From positions 1 through 64,000 of the forward strand of contig CAVSII010000009.1 of assembly GCA_963727955.1 (NCBI GenBank): 64,000 nucleotides of DNA, read 5' to 3'. Source of the stretch: Bog-756 sp963727955. Its GTDB lineage: Bacteria; Actinomycetota; Acidimicrobiia; Acidimicrobiales; RAAP-2. Under the pieces are notes generated by a model that did no database searches, had not been told where the DNA came from, and worked only from the letters and a program-made list of their open reading frames with translations. Shown one piece after another: positions 1 to 8,173 of the stretch. The position numbers and the translations under genes are program-made. Within the stretch, counting starts at the first letter, position 1. Every line of letters begins with the position of its first letter.

Positions 1-458
1 CTCGAACCTGTCCAAGCCGTACAGCGCTGGAACCGACGGGCTGTTGAATATCCCGGTAGCGGTCACCAGGACCGACGCCTCGAATCGTCCGCCGTTGCGG
101 TCACGAAGCCCCCAGCGCATGTCGGACTCAGACCAGGTTGCTGCCACGATGTCGGTGCCAAGCTGCACCTTTGGACGCACGTCCATCCGGTCGTAGCAGT
201 CCTCGACGTAGCGGAGAATCTCGGGTTGGGTAGCGCAGGCCCTCGACCAGTCGGGGTTCGGGGCCGTCGACAGACTGTACAGGTGCGATGGGACGTCGCA
301 TGCGGCTCCCGGGTAACTGTTGGCGCGCCAGGTGCCACCGACTCCGTCGCCGCGTTGAGGAGTACGACGTCGTCGAGGCCATCCTCGGCAAGCCGATCGG
401 CGAGGGCCAGCCCACCGAACCCGGCACCCACGATCGCCACGTCGACGATGTGGGTCAC
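1..458 (-). CDS. Baeyer-Villiger-type flavin monooxygenase, N-terminal part, frame-broken and cut by window edge
   Basis: FAD/NADPH-dependent monooxygenase of the Baeyer-Villiger class, which inserts oxygen next to ketones; the C-terminal part lies outside the window. Reading from GTG at 458, the protein opens with a Rossmann FAD motif (VGAGFGG). It then goes out of frame near position 358. In the neighbouring frame the sequence continues as GDGVGGTWRANSYPGAACDV and PSHLYSLS, the hallmark of this class, and runs open to position 1. Adding one base so that the codon before CGC-GGC-GAC reads GAA restores a typical LLERGDGVGGTWR. The start overlaps the stop of the upstream VOC gene by 4 nt, so the two are translationally coupled. 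The break may be a sequence error or a real lesion. Confidence 0.8.
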
Positions 459-922
459 GCCTCGGTGCCCGTGGATGACAGCCGGTAGAGATTGGGTGCA
501 GCCATCGTGTCTATGAGTTCGACCAATACGCCGTCGGGATCGGCGACAACGGCCATGGCCACACCGCTGACCTCCACTCGTCGGGGCGTGCCACGAGCTT
601 CAGCTTCGAAGCCTGCCAGGGTGGCCTCCACCTCGGTGATGACCGAGAGGAGCAGGAAGCCGGACGAGGCCGGCGCTCCGTCGGGTCGCTCAGCGTCAGG
701 GACGGCGCCGAGGTCGACGAGCTCGACGATACCCGACCCCGGGGCGGCGGGATCGCCCAGAAATACCGACGCAACGAATTTGTTGGCGCACGTGAAGCAG
801 TGTGGGCCAGTCGCCCTCGAACTGCTCGTCCATCAGCACCTCAAAACCGAGTCCGTCGCGCCAGAACACGAGGCTCTGGTCGAGGTCCCGCACACGATCG
901 CAGAGTGATGGATGACCTTCAT
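455..922 (-). CDS. VOC/glyoxalase-fold protein with two compensating single-base frame breaks
   Basis: Small vicinal-oxygen-chelate fold protein, about 155 residues once repaired; VOC enzymes are metal-dependent isomerases or dioxygenases, and the substrate here is unknown. It starts at ATG 922 (MKVIHHSAIV) and loses a base near 894, after which VRDLDQSLVFWRDGLGFEVL follows. A base is gained near 788, giving NKFVASVFLGDPAAPGSG and VADPDGVLVELIDTMAAPN to the TGA at 455-457. The two shifts cancel, so the total length stays in phase, as expected for paired indels in a real gene. It is divergent from the TetR gene across a palindrome and coupled to the downstream monooxygenase, so it probably acts in the same catabolic route. 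Confidence 0.75.
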
Positions 923-930
923 TGGATGCC

Positions 931-942
931 GAGTCTAGACTC
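931..942. promoter_or_regulatory. Palindromic operator GAGTCTAGACTC between VOC and tetR genes
   Basis: A perfect 12-bp palindrome lies in the 74-bp gap between the divergent VOC (start 922, minus) and TetR (start 997, plus) genes; a further GAGTC follows at 944-948. The minus-strand TAGACT at 932-937, nine bases before the VOC start codon, would serve as a leaderless -10 box and is inside the palindrome. A TetR dimer bound here would block both genes. The site is seen in the sequence; binding by the adjacent TetR protein is inference. Confidence 0.55.
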
Positions 943-996
943 CGAGTCCAGAGATGTCACCCCCTTCACCCCCCGCCGACCAAGGAGGGCCTTGAA

Positions 997-1574
997 ATGC
1001 GAGAACTTCCGACCGGGATGCGTACGAAGGTGTTGGCTGCCGCACAGCTCCTGGCCGATACGGCCTCGACGCCACCAAGATGGAGGACATCGCTGCGGCC
1101 ACCGGCGTGCCGAAAGCGACCTTGTATTACTACTTCGACGGAAAGGAGGACATCCTTGCCTTCCTCTTCAGTGAGATCCTCGACGAGATCTCCCGTGCGA
1201 TCGAGGAGGCTCTGAGGACCGAGGGAACCGCGGCCGACCGCCTGCGAGCGGCAATCGTGGCGCATCTACGCATCTTCGAGGAGTACCCGGCAGCCAGCCG
1301 GGCCCTGCAGTTCGACCTCGGTCGGGCTGCCCGCATGCCACTCATCGACGAGCGAATCGAGGCGGCCTACCGAGGTCCTATCCGCCGCCTCTTGGAGCAG
1401 GGTGCCGCAGACGGAAGCCTTCGCCCCATCGAACACCCACGTCTCGTCGCCGTTGCCATTCTGGGTGCGGTGACCACCGTGGGGATCAACGCCATCACGC
1501 TGGGGAGTACGCGTCCGGTCCAGGCCATCGCCGAGGATGTGGTCGGTTTCGTGCTCCGAGGGGTGGCGCCATGA
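997..1574 (+). CDS. TetR-family transcriptional regulator (one-base frame break)
   Basis: Ligand-responsive repressor with an N-terminal helix-turn-helix (MEDIAAATGVPKATLYYYF) and an all-helical ligand-binding C-terminal part, 192 residues after repair. ATG 997 follows an AAGGAGG ribosome site at 982-988 with 8-nt spacing. The first 22 codons (MRELPTGMRTKVLAAAQLLA) are in one frame. A base is missing in the GG run near 1061; restoring it gives DTGLDATKMEDIAA, the normal TetR helix 1-helix 2 junction. Its stop overlaps the SDR start (ATGA). Likely regulates the divergent VOC-monooxygenase pair and itself through the palindrome at 931-942. Confidence 0.8.
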
Positions 1575-2284
1575 CCACCGCCGTCGTCGTGGGAGGCGGG
1601 TCCGGTATCGGCGCCGCGGTCGCCGAACGGCAGCGGCTTCAAGGGGTCGAGGTCTTGACCTGGGACCTCGGTCACGGGGCTGACATCCGCTGTGACATCA
1701 CCGACGCGGCTCAGGTCGACGAGGCCACCGACGCCACGGTCGAACGTATCGGAGTCCCGTCATTGATGACCGTGACCGCAGGGATCGGGCACTCCGCATT
1801 CCTCCTCGATGCCTCGGCCGAGGCCTGGGACCGAGTTCTGGGAACCAATGCCAAGGGCGTCTGGCTGGTCATTCGGGCGCTGGCGCGCCGAATGCTCGAT
1901 AGCGATGGCGGTTCCATCGTGGCGACAAGCAGCGTGAGCGCTCGATTGGCAGACAGATCCATGGGCCTCTACTGCGTATCGAAGGCGGCCCTCGACATGG
2001 TGATTGCGGTGGCGGCGTTGGAGCTGGCGCCCAAGGTGCGGGTCAACGGCGTGGCGCCGGGAGTCACCGACACGCCCATGCTCGGTCCGGCGCCCCGAGA
2101 CCGAGGGTGGTTGGCAGGCGTAGCCGAGCGCACCGCCCTCGGCCGGCTTGGTACCCCCGACGACATCGCCGAGGCGATCCTGGCTCTCCACGAGACTAGC
2201 TGGGTCACCGGCCAGGTGCTCATCTGCGACGGTGGGCTTTCCCTCCGCAGCCCGATCGATCCGCTCGGACGGCTCGCCTATTGA
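1571..2284 (+). CDS. Short-chain dehydrogenase/reductase
   Basis: NAD(P)-dependent alcohol/ketone oxidoreductase of the classical SDR type, 237 residues, intact. Visible are the N-terminal cofactor loop GGGSGIG (residues 8-14), the TAGIG segment in the place of the usual NAG motif, the serine block SSVSA and the catalytic YCVSK (YxxxK), then NGVAPGVTDTPM and the C-terminal GQVLICDGG typical of the family. It begins inside the tetR stop codon (4-nt overlap), so it is co-transcribed with the regulator. Together with the Baeyer-Villiger monooxygenase it would fit oxidation of a cyclic alcohol to a ketone and then a lactone; the actual substrate cannot be told. Confidence 0.85.
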   Translation: MTTAVVVGGGSGIGAAVAERQRLQGVEVLTWDLGHGADIRCDITDAAQVDEATDATVERIGVPSLMTVTAGIGHSAFLLDASAEAWDRVLGTNAKGVWLVIRALARRMLDSDGGSIVATSSVSARLADRSMGLYCVSKAALDMVIAVAALELAPKVRVNGVAPGVTDTPMLGPAPRDRGWLAGVAERTALGRLGTPDDIAEAILALHETSWVTGQVLICDGGLSLRSPIDPLGRLAY

Positions 2285-2402
2285 TTGTGCGACGATGCGG
2301 GGGTGAGTAGGGCGGTCGCTGGGAAAAGCCTCAGGTGATCGCCTGCCGGAGTGTCAGGCTTCGAGGTCTGCAGTGGGTCTTCCCGAGTCGGAACCCCCGA
2401 CC

Positions 2403-3577
2403 TCATTCCCGTGCACCGCTCAGCAGGCCGTCGATGTCATCGGCCACCTCTGGGTCTTCCAACGGCAGAGCGTGGGCATAGTTGCGGAGGGTCGTCGAGG
2501 CGTCTCGATGGCCGAGCCGTTGTTGCGCCCGGAGGAGTTCCCCCGGCCACCAGGAAGGTCGCCACGGTATGGCGAAGGCGGTGGAGGCTGACGCCGCCGA
2601 GGCCCGCTTCGGCACACAGCTCCGCGAACCAGTGGCCCAACCGACTCGGTGGTGAGACGCCGCCGGTGATCGAGGTCCCGGGAGAACATCCACGCACCGA
2701 AGTCGGACGTCGGGCCCCGCTCGTCGCCGCCAGGTCCCTTCGCTGCTCGCCACAGTTCGACGGTAGTCCGGCCCAGGGTGAGCCGGCGTACCCGCTTGGT
2801 CTTGGTGGGACCGATCTGCTCGCCGGAGACCCCCGCTCGATGGTGCAGAACCCTGCCGTCCAGAGTCGCTGAATCGAGCGCGCCAACTCTCCCCGACGGG
2901 CCCCGGAGTCGGCTGCCAGCCGCGTGAGCAGTCGGACCTGCTCGGCCTTGTGCAGCGCCTTCAAGGAACTCACCGGAGTCCCTCGACGCCTCTGCCTTCT
3001 CGACCAGACAGCTCGGACATCTCGATCAGGGCAGGACATCCTGTCCGGGACGTGCATTCGGGTGCCCGGCCGGGGCGGCCCCCGCATGTCCCTGATCGGG
3101 TTGCGATCGATGATCGATTCGGACTGGGCCCAACCGACGGCGGATCGGAGCACCCGGAAGCGGCCGGAGACCACCGACACCCTGGCCCCGGTCTCCCGCC
3201 ATCGGGCCATGGTCAGCCGCACGACCTCGGGGCGCAGGGTCGGCCACCCGTCGTCCGGCGATGGGATCCGCGCTGAGCGCCTTGACGTTGGACCGACCCC
3301 AACCCAGGTGGACGGACGCCAGTCGTGCGGGCCAGCCACCCACCGCTCGAGCAGCTCCCCGACGGTCAGGAACGGTGCGGCCCGCCGGATGGACCGGTAT
3401 TCGGCGAACTGGGCGGCCAGTTCACGGCGACGCTCCTCGGCATCCTCCCGTGCTCCGTGGAACCAGAACGACCGCTGGACGGTCCGACCGGAGACAGGGT
3501 CGACACCCACAGCCACCCGGATCTCGAAGACGCCGGGGCGACTTCTCGCGCAGCGTTCCTTCGCCCCAGGCGCCCAT
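2403..3577 (-). pseudogene. Tyrosine-type site-specific integrase, multiply frame-broken
   Basis: Remnant (or very error-prone sequence) of a phage/ICE-type tyrosine recombinase. Pieces in successive frames spell a coherent protein. The N-terminus is MGAWGEGTLREKSPGVFEIR (start 3577, an extra C near 3545). Next come the arm-binding segment with FLTVGELLERWVAG, a core region with EQVRLLTRLAADSGARRGEL (first catalytic Arg), and HRLRHTVATFLVAGG. It ends with LLRAQQRLGHRDASTTLRNYAHAL (His and Tyr nucleophile region) before the stop at 2403-2405. At least five frame changes are needed. It starts about 100 bp from the 3' end of tRNA-Arg, the classic position of an integrase of an element inserted into a tRNA gene. 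The element would extend leftward past the window edge. Confidence 0.75.
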
Positions 3578-3587
3578 CGGGCCAAAA

Positions 3588-3625
3588 ATAGGGTCAGAAG
3601 TAGGGTCACCGGTGGATCCCTACTT
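3588..3625. repeat. Direct and inverted TAGGGTCA/AAGTAGGG repeats between integrase and tRNA-Arg
   Basis: TAGGGTCA occurs directly repeated at 3588-3595 and 3601-3608. AAGTAGGG (3598-3605) is matched by CCCTACTT (3618-3625) as a perfect 8-bp inverted repeat around a 12-nt loop. Such repeats between an integrase start and its tRNA target commonly are arm-type integrase sites; a transcription terminator is the alternative. The assignment is inferred from position only. Confidence 0.4.
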
Positions 3626-3679
3626 TGGGCCGCCGCCAAATTCAGGCTCCTGACCAGGGACAACGCCTGGAATTTCTAG

Positions 3680-3753
3680 TGCGCTCGGCAGGATTCGAAC
3701 CTGCAACCTTCTGATCCGTAGTCAGATGCTCTAGTCCGTTGAGCTACGAGCGC
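3680..3753 (-). tRNA. tRNA-Arg (anticodon ACG)
   Basis: A complete cloverleaf is readable on the minus strand: acceptor GCGCTCG pairs with CGAGCGC, the anticodon loop is CTACGGA (anticodon ACG), and the T arm is GGTTCGAATCC. Length is 74 nt including the discriminator A; CCA is not encoded. ACG becomes ICG in bacteria and reads CGU/CGC/CGA. Its 3' end faces the broken integrase, so the 3' half is the probable attachment site of the element on the left. Confidence 0.95.
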
Positions 3754-3896
3754 CGGCTGCTCTGCCCTGGTGCGGTCCGAAGCAGCGCTGCGGCTGTGCA
3801 CGCCACGATTTCCGAATCCATCTGCCCCAGAGCAGTTGCCCACTCTAACCGACCACCTCATGGGGAGATAGAAGGCAGCCTTGTCGCCCGGCGATT

Positions 3897-3918
3897 CTGA
3901 CGGGGCGTCAGTTACACT
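3897..3918 (+). promoter_or_regulatory. Leaderless promoter with palindromic operator upstream of the CoA-transferase gene
   Basis: The inverted repeat CTGACG-GGG-CGTCAG (3897-3911) sits directly upstream of the -10-like box TACACT (3913-3918), which ends 7 nt before the GTG start at 3926. This spacing is typical of leaderless actinobacterial mRNAs. The palindrome covers the region between -35 and -10, so a bound regulator would repress. The cognate factor is not identifiable here. Confidence 0.5.
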
Positions 3919-3925
3919 CCTGGTC

Positions 3926-5188
3926 GTGGCCTCGGACCCACCTCTGCACGGCATCCGCATCATCGAATGCTCGGCTCTCGGGCCGGCCGCCATCACCATG
4001 CCCCTGGTCGACCTGGGGGCCGAAGTGATCAAGGTCGAGCCCCCGTCCGGTGACTACATCCGCGAGATGACCTGGCCCATCGTCAACGGCGTCTCGCTCA
4101 TGCATCTCCACGTCAACCGGGGGAAGCGGTCGATCGTGATGGACCTGCGCAGCGACGAAGACGTAGCCACATTCAAGGAGCTGGCAGCCAAGGCCGACGT
4201 CGTGGTGGAAGCCATGCGACCAGGGGGTCTGGCCCGCCGTGGCGTTGGTTACCAGCAGCTGCGGGAGATAAACCCCAAGATCGTCTTCTGCACCATCTCC
4301 GGTTACGGCATGACGGGTCCCTACCGCGACCTTCCGGCTCATGGCATCGCCTTCGACACCTGGGCCGGCATCGTGACTCCCCAGGTCAACGAGGACGGCT
4401 TCGCCTACCTCCCCGAACACGCGTCGATCGGCATCCACGCCGGACCCTTGTTCGGGGCACTCGGCATCCTGGCCGCCGTGGTCCGGGCCCGTGCCACCGG
4501 CGAGGGGTCCTTCCTCGAGGTGGCCCAGTCCGATGCGGCGGCAGCCATGGACTGGTACCGCAGCGAGACGTGGAAGGCCTACGAGCGCCCCGAGTCGGAG
4601 GTAACCGGCAACAAGGCCGACGACTACGAGCGCCGCGAACCGGGCACCGCCGGCATGATCGAGGGCGTCCGCTACCAGGTGTACGAGGCCAAGGACGGGC
4701 GATACGTGCTGTTCATGGCGTCGGAGCAGGCCTTCTGGAAGAACTTCTGCCAGGCCGTCGACCGCCTGGACATGTTCGAAAAGTGGCCGGGGTCGAAATA
4801 CGCCGACCACGCTCGCAACAACACAGAAATGCGGGCCGAGCTCCGCGACATCTTCCGCACCAGGACGGCCGAGGAGTGGATCGATTTCGGCGTCACCGAG
4901 AACGTCCCCATCAGCCCGGTCAACTCGCCGAAGACCATCGCCGGCGACCCGCAATTCGAGGACCGCTTCCAGTGGTTCCCGACTGAACAACTGGGGGCCG
5001 AACAGCTCCCGACCCCTCTCAAGTTCATCGGTGAGGAACTGCCGACGCCCACCCACGCCCCCACCGTGGGTCAACACAGTGACGAGGTGCTGAGGGATGT
5101 CCTCGGCTGGGACGACACCCGCATCGCCGCCTCACGAGCCCGCGGTGGGCTCGGCGGTGCCTCTTCTGAGGATCCGAAGGAGTCGTAG
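3926..5188 (+). CDS. Class III CoA-transferase (CaiB/BaiF family)
   Basis: Family III acyl-CoA transferase, moving CoA between a thioester and a free carboxylic acid, cytosolic; 420 residues, normal for the family. The N-terminal segment LGPAAITMPLVDLGAEVIKV (residues 15-34), NRGKRSIVMDLRS and the later NPKIVFCTISGYGMTGPYRD are characteristic. In the nucleophile region the sequence reads SIGIHAGPLFGALGILAAV; the Asp usually found there is not obvious, so activity may be atypical. An in-frame TTG lies at 3881, but GTG 3926 fits the TACACT promoter box and the conserved N-terminus. It is followed by a DUF35 protein and a thiolase-like protein in the same direction, suggesting breakdown or activation of an unusual acyl chain. 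Confidence 0.85.
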   Translation: MASDPPLHGIRIIECSALGPAAITMPLVDLGAEVIKVEPPSGDYIREMTWPIVNGVSLMHLHVNRGKRSIVMDLRSDEDVATFKELAAKADVVVEAMRPGGLARRGVGYQQLREINPKIVFCTISGYGMTGPYRDLPAHGIAFDTWAGIVTPQVNEDGFAYLPEHASIGIHAGPLFGALGILAAVVRARATGEGSFLEVAQSDAAAAMDWYRSETWKAYERPESEVTGNKADDYERREPGTAGMIEGVRYQVYEAKDGRYVLFMASEQAFWKNFCQAVDRLDMFEKWPGSKYADHARNNTEMRAELRDIFRTRTAEEWIDFGVTENVPISPVNSPKTIAGDPQFEDRFQWFPTEQLGAEQLPTPLKFIGEELPTPTHAPTVGQHSDEVLRDVLGWDDTRIAASRARGGLGGASSEDPKES

Positions 5189-5388
5189 CGAGCCGGTCGA
5201 CCGCTGCTGCGTGGGCCGTGCCGGACGGGTCGACCCGGTCTTTTGGCTCGAGACAGAACCGGGTCCAGGCGGCGACCGACGTACCGGCGGAGCCGAGTCC
5301 CGTGGAGCCGACCCCGGATCATCCCCTGGCGACAGGCCCTCGGACCCAGGCCAGAGCCGCCCAACGGAGCGAGCGTTACAATCCGGCC

Positions 5389-5919
5389 ATGTCCCCGGCC
5401 AAGACCCGCGTCCCTGCCATCGAGGGCTGGTTCACCCTCGACGAGCAGAGGCCCGCCCTCCTCGGGAGCAGGTGCACGACGTGCGGCAACTTTGCCTTCC
5501 CCCAGGAGACCTACTTCTGCCGCAACCCGCTGTGTGCGGGAACCTCGTTTGACCAGGTCGAGCTCAGCCGCACGGGCACGGTTTGGTCCTTCACCGACGC
5601 CTGCTACCAGCCGCCCAAGCCCTACGAGGCCGCTGACCCCTACGTGCCCTTCGCCATCGCCGCCGTCGAACTGGCGGCCGAGCAGATGGTGGTGATGGGC
5701 CAGGTCGTCCCCGGAGTGGGGGTCGGCGACCTGAGGGTCGGAGCCGAGGTCGAACTGGTGCTCGACACCCTCTACGAGGACGACGACCACCAGTACGTGG
5801 TGTGGAAATGGCGTCCGGTCGGTGCCAGCGGCGGTGGTGGTGGTGCCGGTGGGGCTGGGGCTGGGGCTCGGGCTGGTGCTGGCGCTAGTGGCGCGGGAGC
5901 GGGGTCGGCCGGTGCCTGA
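5389..5919 (+). CDS. DUF35 OB-fold protein with rubredoxin-like zinc ribbon
   Basis: Small acyl-CoA-binding accessory protein of thiolase/aldolase complexes (DUF35 type, as in ChsH2-like partners). The N-terminal half holds a zinc ribbon with CTTCG and CRNPLC (four cysteines), followed by an OB fold (GTVWSFTDACYQPP, YVPFAIAAVEL). ATG 5389 is preceded by TACAAT six bases upstream, a leaderless promoter; an in-frame start at 5218 would add an unconserved extension. The last 30 or so residues are a Gly/Ala-rich tail not needed for the fold. Its stop lies 8 nt inside the next gene, which encodes the expected thiolase partner, so the two very likely form one complex. Confidence 0.8.
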   Translation: MSPAKTRVPAIEGWFTLDEQRPALLGSRCTTCGNFAFPQETYFCRNPLCAGTSFDQVELSRTGTVWSFTDACYQPPKPYEAADPYVPFAIAAVELAAEQMVVMGQVVPGVGVGDLRVGAEVELVLDTLYEDDDHQYVVWKWRPVGASGGGGGAGGAGAGARAGAGASGAGAGSAGA

Positions 5920-7111
5920 CGACAAGAGGGTCGCCGTGCTCGGGGCGGGCATGCATCCCTGGGGCAAATGGGGCCGCAACTTCGTCGAGTACGGTCTGGC
6001 CGCTGCCGGCGACGCCCTGGCCGAGGCCGGACTGCCGTGGACCGACATCCAATTCGTGGCCGGCGCCGACACCATCCGCAACGGTTACCCCGGCTTCATA
6101 GCGGGGGCCACCTTCGCCCAGGCCCTCGGGTGGACCGGCGCCCGGGTCTCCTCGTCCTACGCCGCCTGTGCCTCGGGGGCCCAGGCCATCAACAGCGCCC
6201 GGGCCCAGATTCTGGCCGGGTTGTGCGACGTGGCTCTGGTGGTCGGGGCCGACACCACGCCCAAGGGCTTTTTCACCCCGGTGGGAGGAGAGCGGAAGGA
6301 CGACCCGGATTGGCTGAGGTTTCATCTTCTCGGTGCAACCAATCCCACCTACTTCGCCTTGTATGCCCGCCGACGTATCGAGCTCTACGGGGCGACCGAG
6401 GCCGACTTCGCCGCCGTCAAGGTCAAGAACGCCCGCCACGGGCTGTCCAACGAGAACGCCCGCTACCGCAAGGAGGTCACCGCCGACGAGGTGCTGGCCT
6501 CCCCCATGGTGGCCGACCCCCTGCGACTGCTCGAGATCTGCGCCACCTCCGACGGCGGTGCCGCCCTCGTCCTGTCCAGTGTCGAGTTTGCCCGCCGCCT
6601 GGCCGGCCGGTCGGACCTGGTCACCATCGACGCTGTCTCCACCGTCACCCCCCGCTTCCCCCAGGCGGTCATCGAGATGCCCGACTTCTCGACCGATTCG
6701 TCGTTCACGACGGCGTCGGTCGGCCCCACCTTCAAGCAGTCGGTGGCGCTGGCTGCCTACGAGGAAGCCGGCATCAGTCCGGAGGACATCGATCTGGCCG
6801 AGGTCTACGACCTTTCTTCCGCCCTCGAGCTCGACTGGTACGAGGACATCGGATTGTGCAAGGAGGGCGAGGCCGAGCGCCTGCTGCGCGCCGGTGACAC
6901 CACCATCGGCGGCCGGGTGCCGGTCAACCCCAGCGGCGGGTTGTCCTGTTTCGGGGAGGCCATTCCGGCTCAGGCCATCGCCCAGGTGTGCGAACTGGTT
7001 TGGCAGCTCCGGGGCCGGGCCACCGGGCGTCAGGTGGAAGGGGCCAACGTCGGGATCACCGCCAACCAGGGGTTGTTCGGCCACGGCTCGTCAGTCATCG
7101 TCTCGCGGTAG
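5912..7111 (+). CDS. Thiolase-like protein (lipid-transfer/SCP-x type)
   Basis: Thiolase-superfamily enzyme of 399 residues acting on acyl-CoA carbon-carbon bonds. GTG 5912 is used because the sequence from there (MPDDKRVAVLGAGMHPWGKW) matches the family start, and it overlaps the DUF35 stop by 8 nt. The nucleophilic cysteine is in SSYAACASGAQAI (Cys86). The C-terminal NPSGGLSCFGEAIPAQAIAQ lacks the usual GHP His motif of biosynthetic thiolases, while GLFGHGSSVIV supplies a late His. This pattern is shared with thiolase-like proteins that work with DUF35 partners as retro-aldolases or thiolases. The pathway is unknown; steroid or branched-chain side-chain degradation is one possibility. Confidence 0.8.
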   Translation: MPDDKRVAVLGAGMHPWGKWGRNFVEYGLAAAGDALAEAGLPWTDIQFVAGADTIRNGYPGFIAGATFAQALGWTGARVSSSYAACASGAQAINSARAQILAGLCDVALVVGADTTPKGFFTPVGGERKDDPDWLRFHLLGATNPTYFALYARRRIELYGATEADFAAVKVKNARHGLSNENARYRKEVTADEVLASPMVADPLRLLEICATSDGGAALVLSSVEFARRLAGRSDLVTIDAVSTVTPRFPQAVIEMPDFSTDSSFTTASVGPTFKQSVALAAYEEAGISPEDIDLAEVYDLSSALELDWYEDIGLCKEGEAERLLRAGDTTIGGRVPVNPSGGLSCFGEAIPAQAIAQVCELVWQLRGRATGRQVEGANVGITANQGLFGHGSSVIVSR

Positions 7112-7132
7112 AGAGGCCGCGGGGCGCGGGCG

Positions 7133-8077
7133 TCAGCGGACGAGAACGATCTTCCCGAACTTGCCGCCCGCCGCGAAACGCTCGTAGGCGTCGGTCGCCC
7201 GCTCGATGGGAACAGCCTCGGCCACCGGCACGGTGATGGCGCCGTCGGCCACCCGAGGGCCGAGCATCTGCTCGAGGGCCCGGGCCACGGCGGCCTTCTC
7301 CTCGACCGTCCGGCCACGCAGCATCGATCCACCGATGGCCGCTCTCTTCCCCATCAGGGCCAACAAGTTGAGATCGAGCTTGGCTCCGCCGCCGCTCACC
7401 CCGATGACGACGATCCGGCCGCCCATGGCCAGCACCGGTAGAACGGCCTCCACGCCGGGCGCACCCACCAGTTCGAGCAAGACGTCGTATGGACCGTGGC
7501 CGGAAACGTCTGCGGGGTCGATGACCTCGTCGGCTCCGAGTCCGGCCACATCACCGCGGCGGGCGCTCGACCGCACCGAGGCGATGACGTGGGCTCCCGC
7601 CGAGTGAGCCAGCTGCACCGCCGCGGTCCCGACCCCACCGGCAGCACCGGAGATGAGCACCCTCTCACCGGAGCGAAGGTGGGCCTGGGTGAAGAGAGCG
7701 TCATGGGCTGTGTAAAAGGCCTCCGGAAAACCGCCGGCCTGATCCCACTCCATGGAGGCGGGAACGGAGATGGCCACCGACTCGGCGACTACGGCCAGCT
7801 CGGCTTGAGCACCGCCGCCGGTGATGGACATGACCCGCTCGCCGGGGACGAACCGGGTCGTCCCTTCTCCGAGCCCCACCACCTCGCCGGCGAACTCCAT
7901 GCCAGGGATGTCCGGGGGGGACCCGGGCGGCGCAGGGTAGAGACCCTGGCGCTGCATGATGTCGGCGGCGTTGATGCCGGCAGCGGCCACCGCCACCAGA
8001 ATCTCGCCGGGCCCGGGCTGCGGGTCGGGGTGCTCTTTCCACTTCAGTGAGCCCTCGACGATGGTGACTGCGCGCAT
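7133..8077 (-). CDS. Zinc-free quinone oxidoreductase (MDR superfamily)
   Basis: NADPH:quinone oxidoreductase-like enzyme, 314 residues. The N-terminal GroES-like domain contains AAGINAADIMQRQGLYP and GMEFAGEVVGLG. The Rossmann domain carries GAAGGVGTAAVQLAHSAGA (around residues 144-162), and the C-terminus ends FGKIVLVR as in this family. No catalytic or structural zinc cysteines are present, which separates it from alcohol dehydrogenases. It converges on the thiolase gene with a 21-bp gap and is divergent from the CHAD gene. Confidence 0.85.
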   Translation of the reverse strand: MRAVTIVEGSLKWKEHPDPQPGPGEILVAVAAAGINAADIMQRQGLYPAPPGSPPDIPGMEFAGEVVGLGEGTTRFVPGERVMSITGGGAQAELAVVAESVAISVPASMEWDQAGGFPEAFYTAHDALFTQAHLRSGERVLISGAAGGVGTAAVQLAHSAGAHVIASVRSSARRGDVAGLGADEVIDPADVSGHGPYDVLLELVGAPGVEAVLPVLAMGGRIVVIGVSGGGAKLDLNLLALMGKRAAIGGSMLRGRTVEEKAAVARALEQMLGPRVADGAITVPVAEAVPIERATDAYERFAAGGKFGKIVLVR

Positions 8078-8173
8078 CGCCCCAGGCTAGACGGCACGTC
8101 TTTACCGCTTCCCGACCATTTCTCTGACAGCAGCCACCCGACGCCCGTAGGCTGTAGCCCAGGAGACCAGGCC

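Noticed and set aside
2437..3663. Intact 408-residue integrase in the single long open frame
   Set aside because: Conserved blocks switch frame several times; the long frame contains nonsense segments between them.
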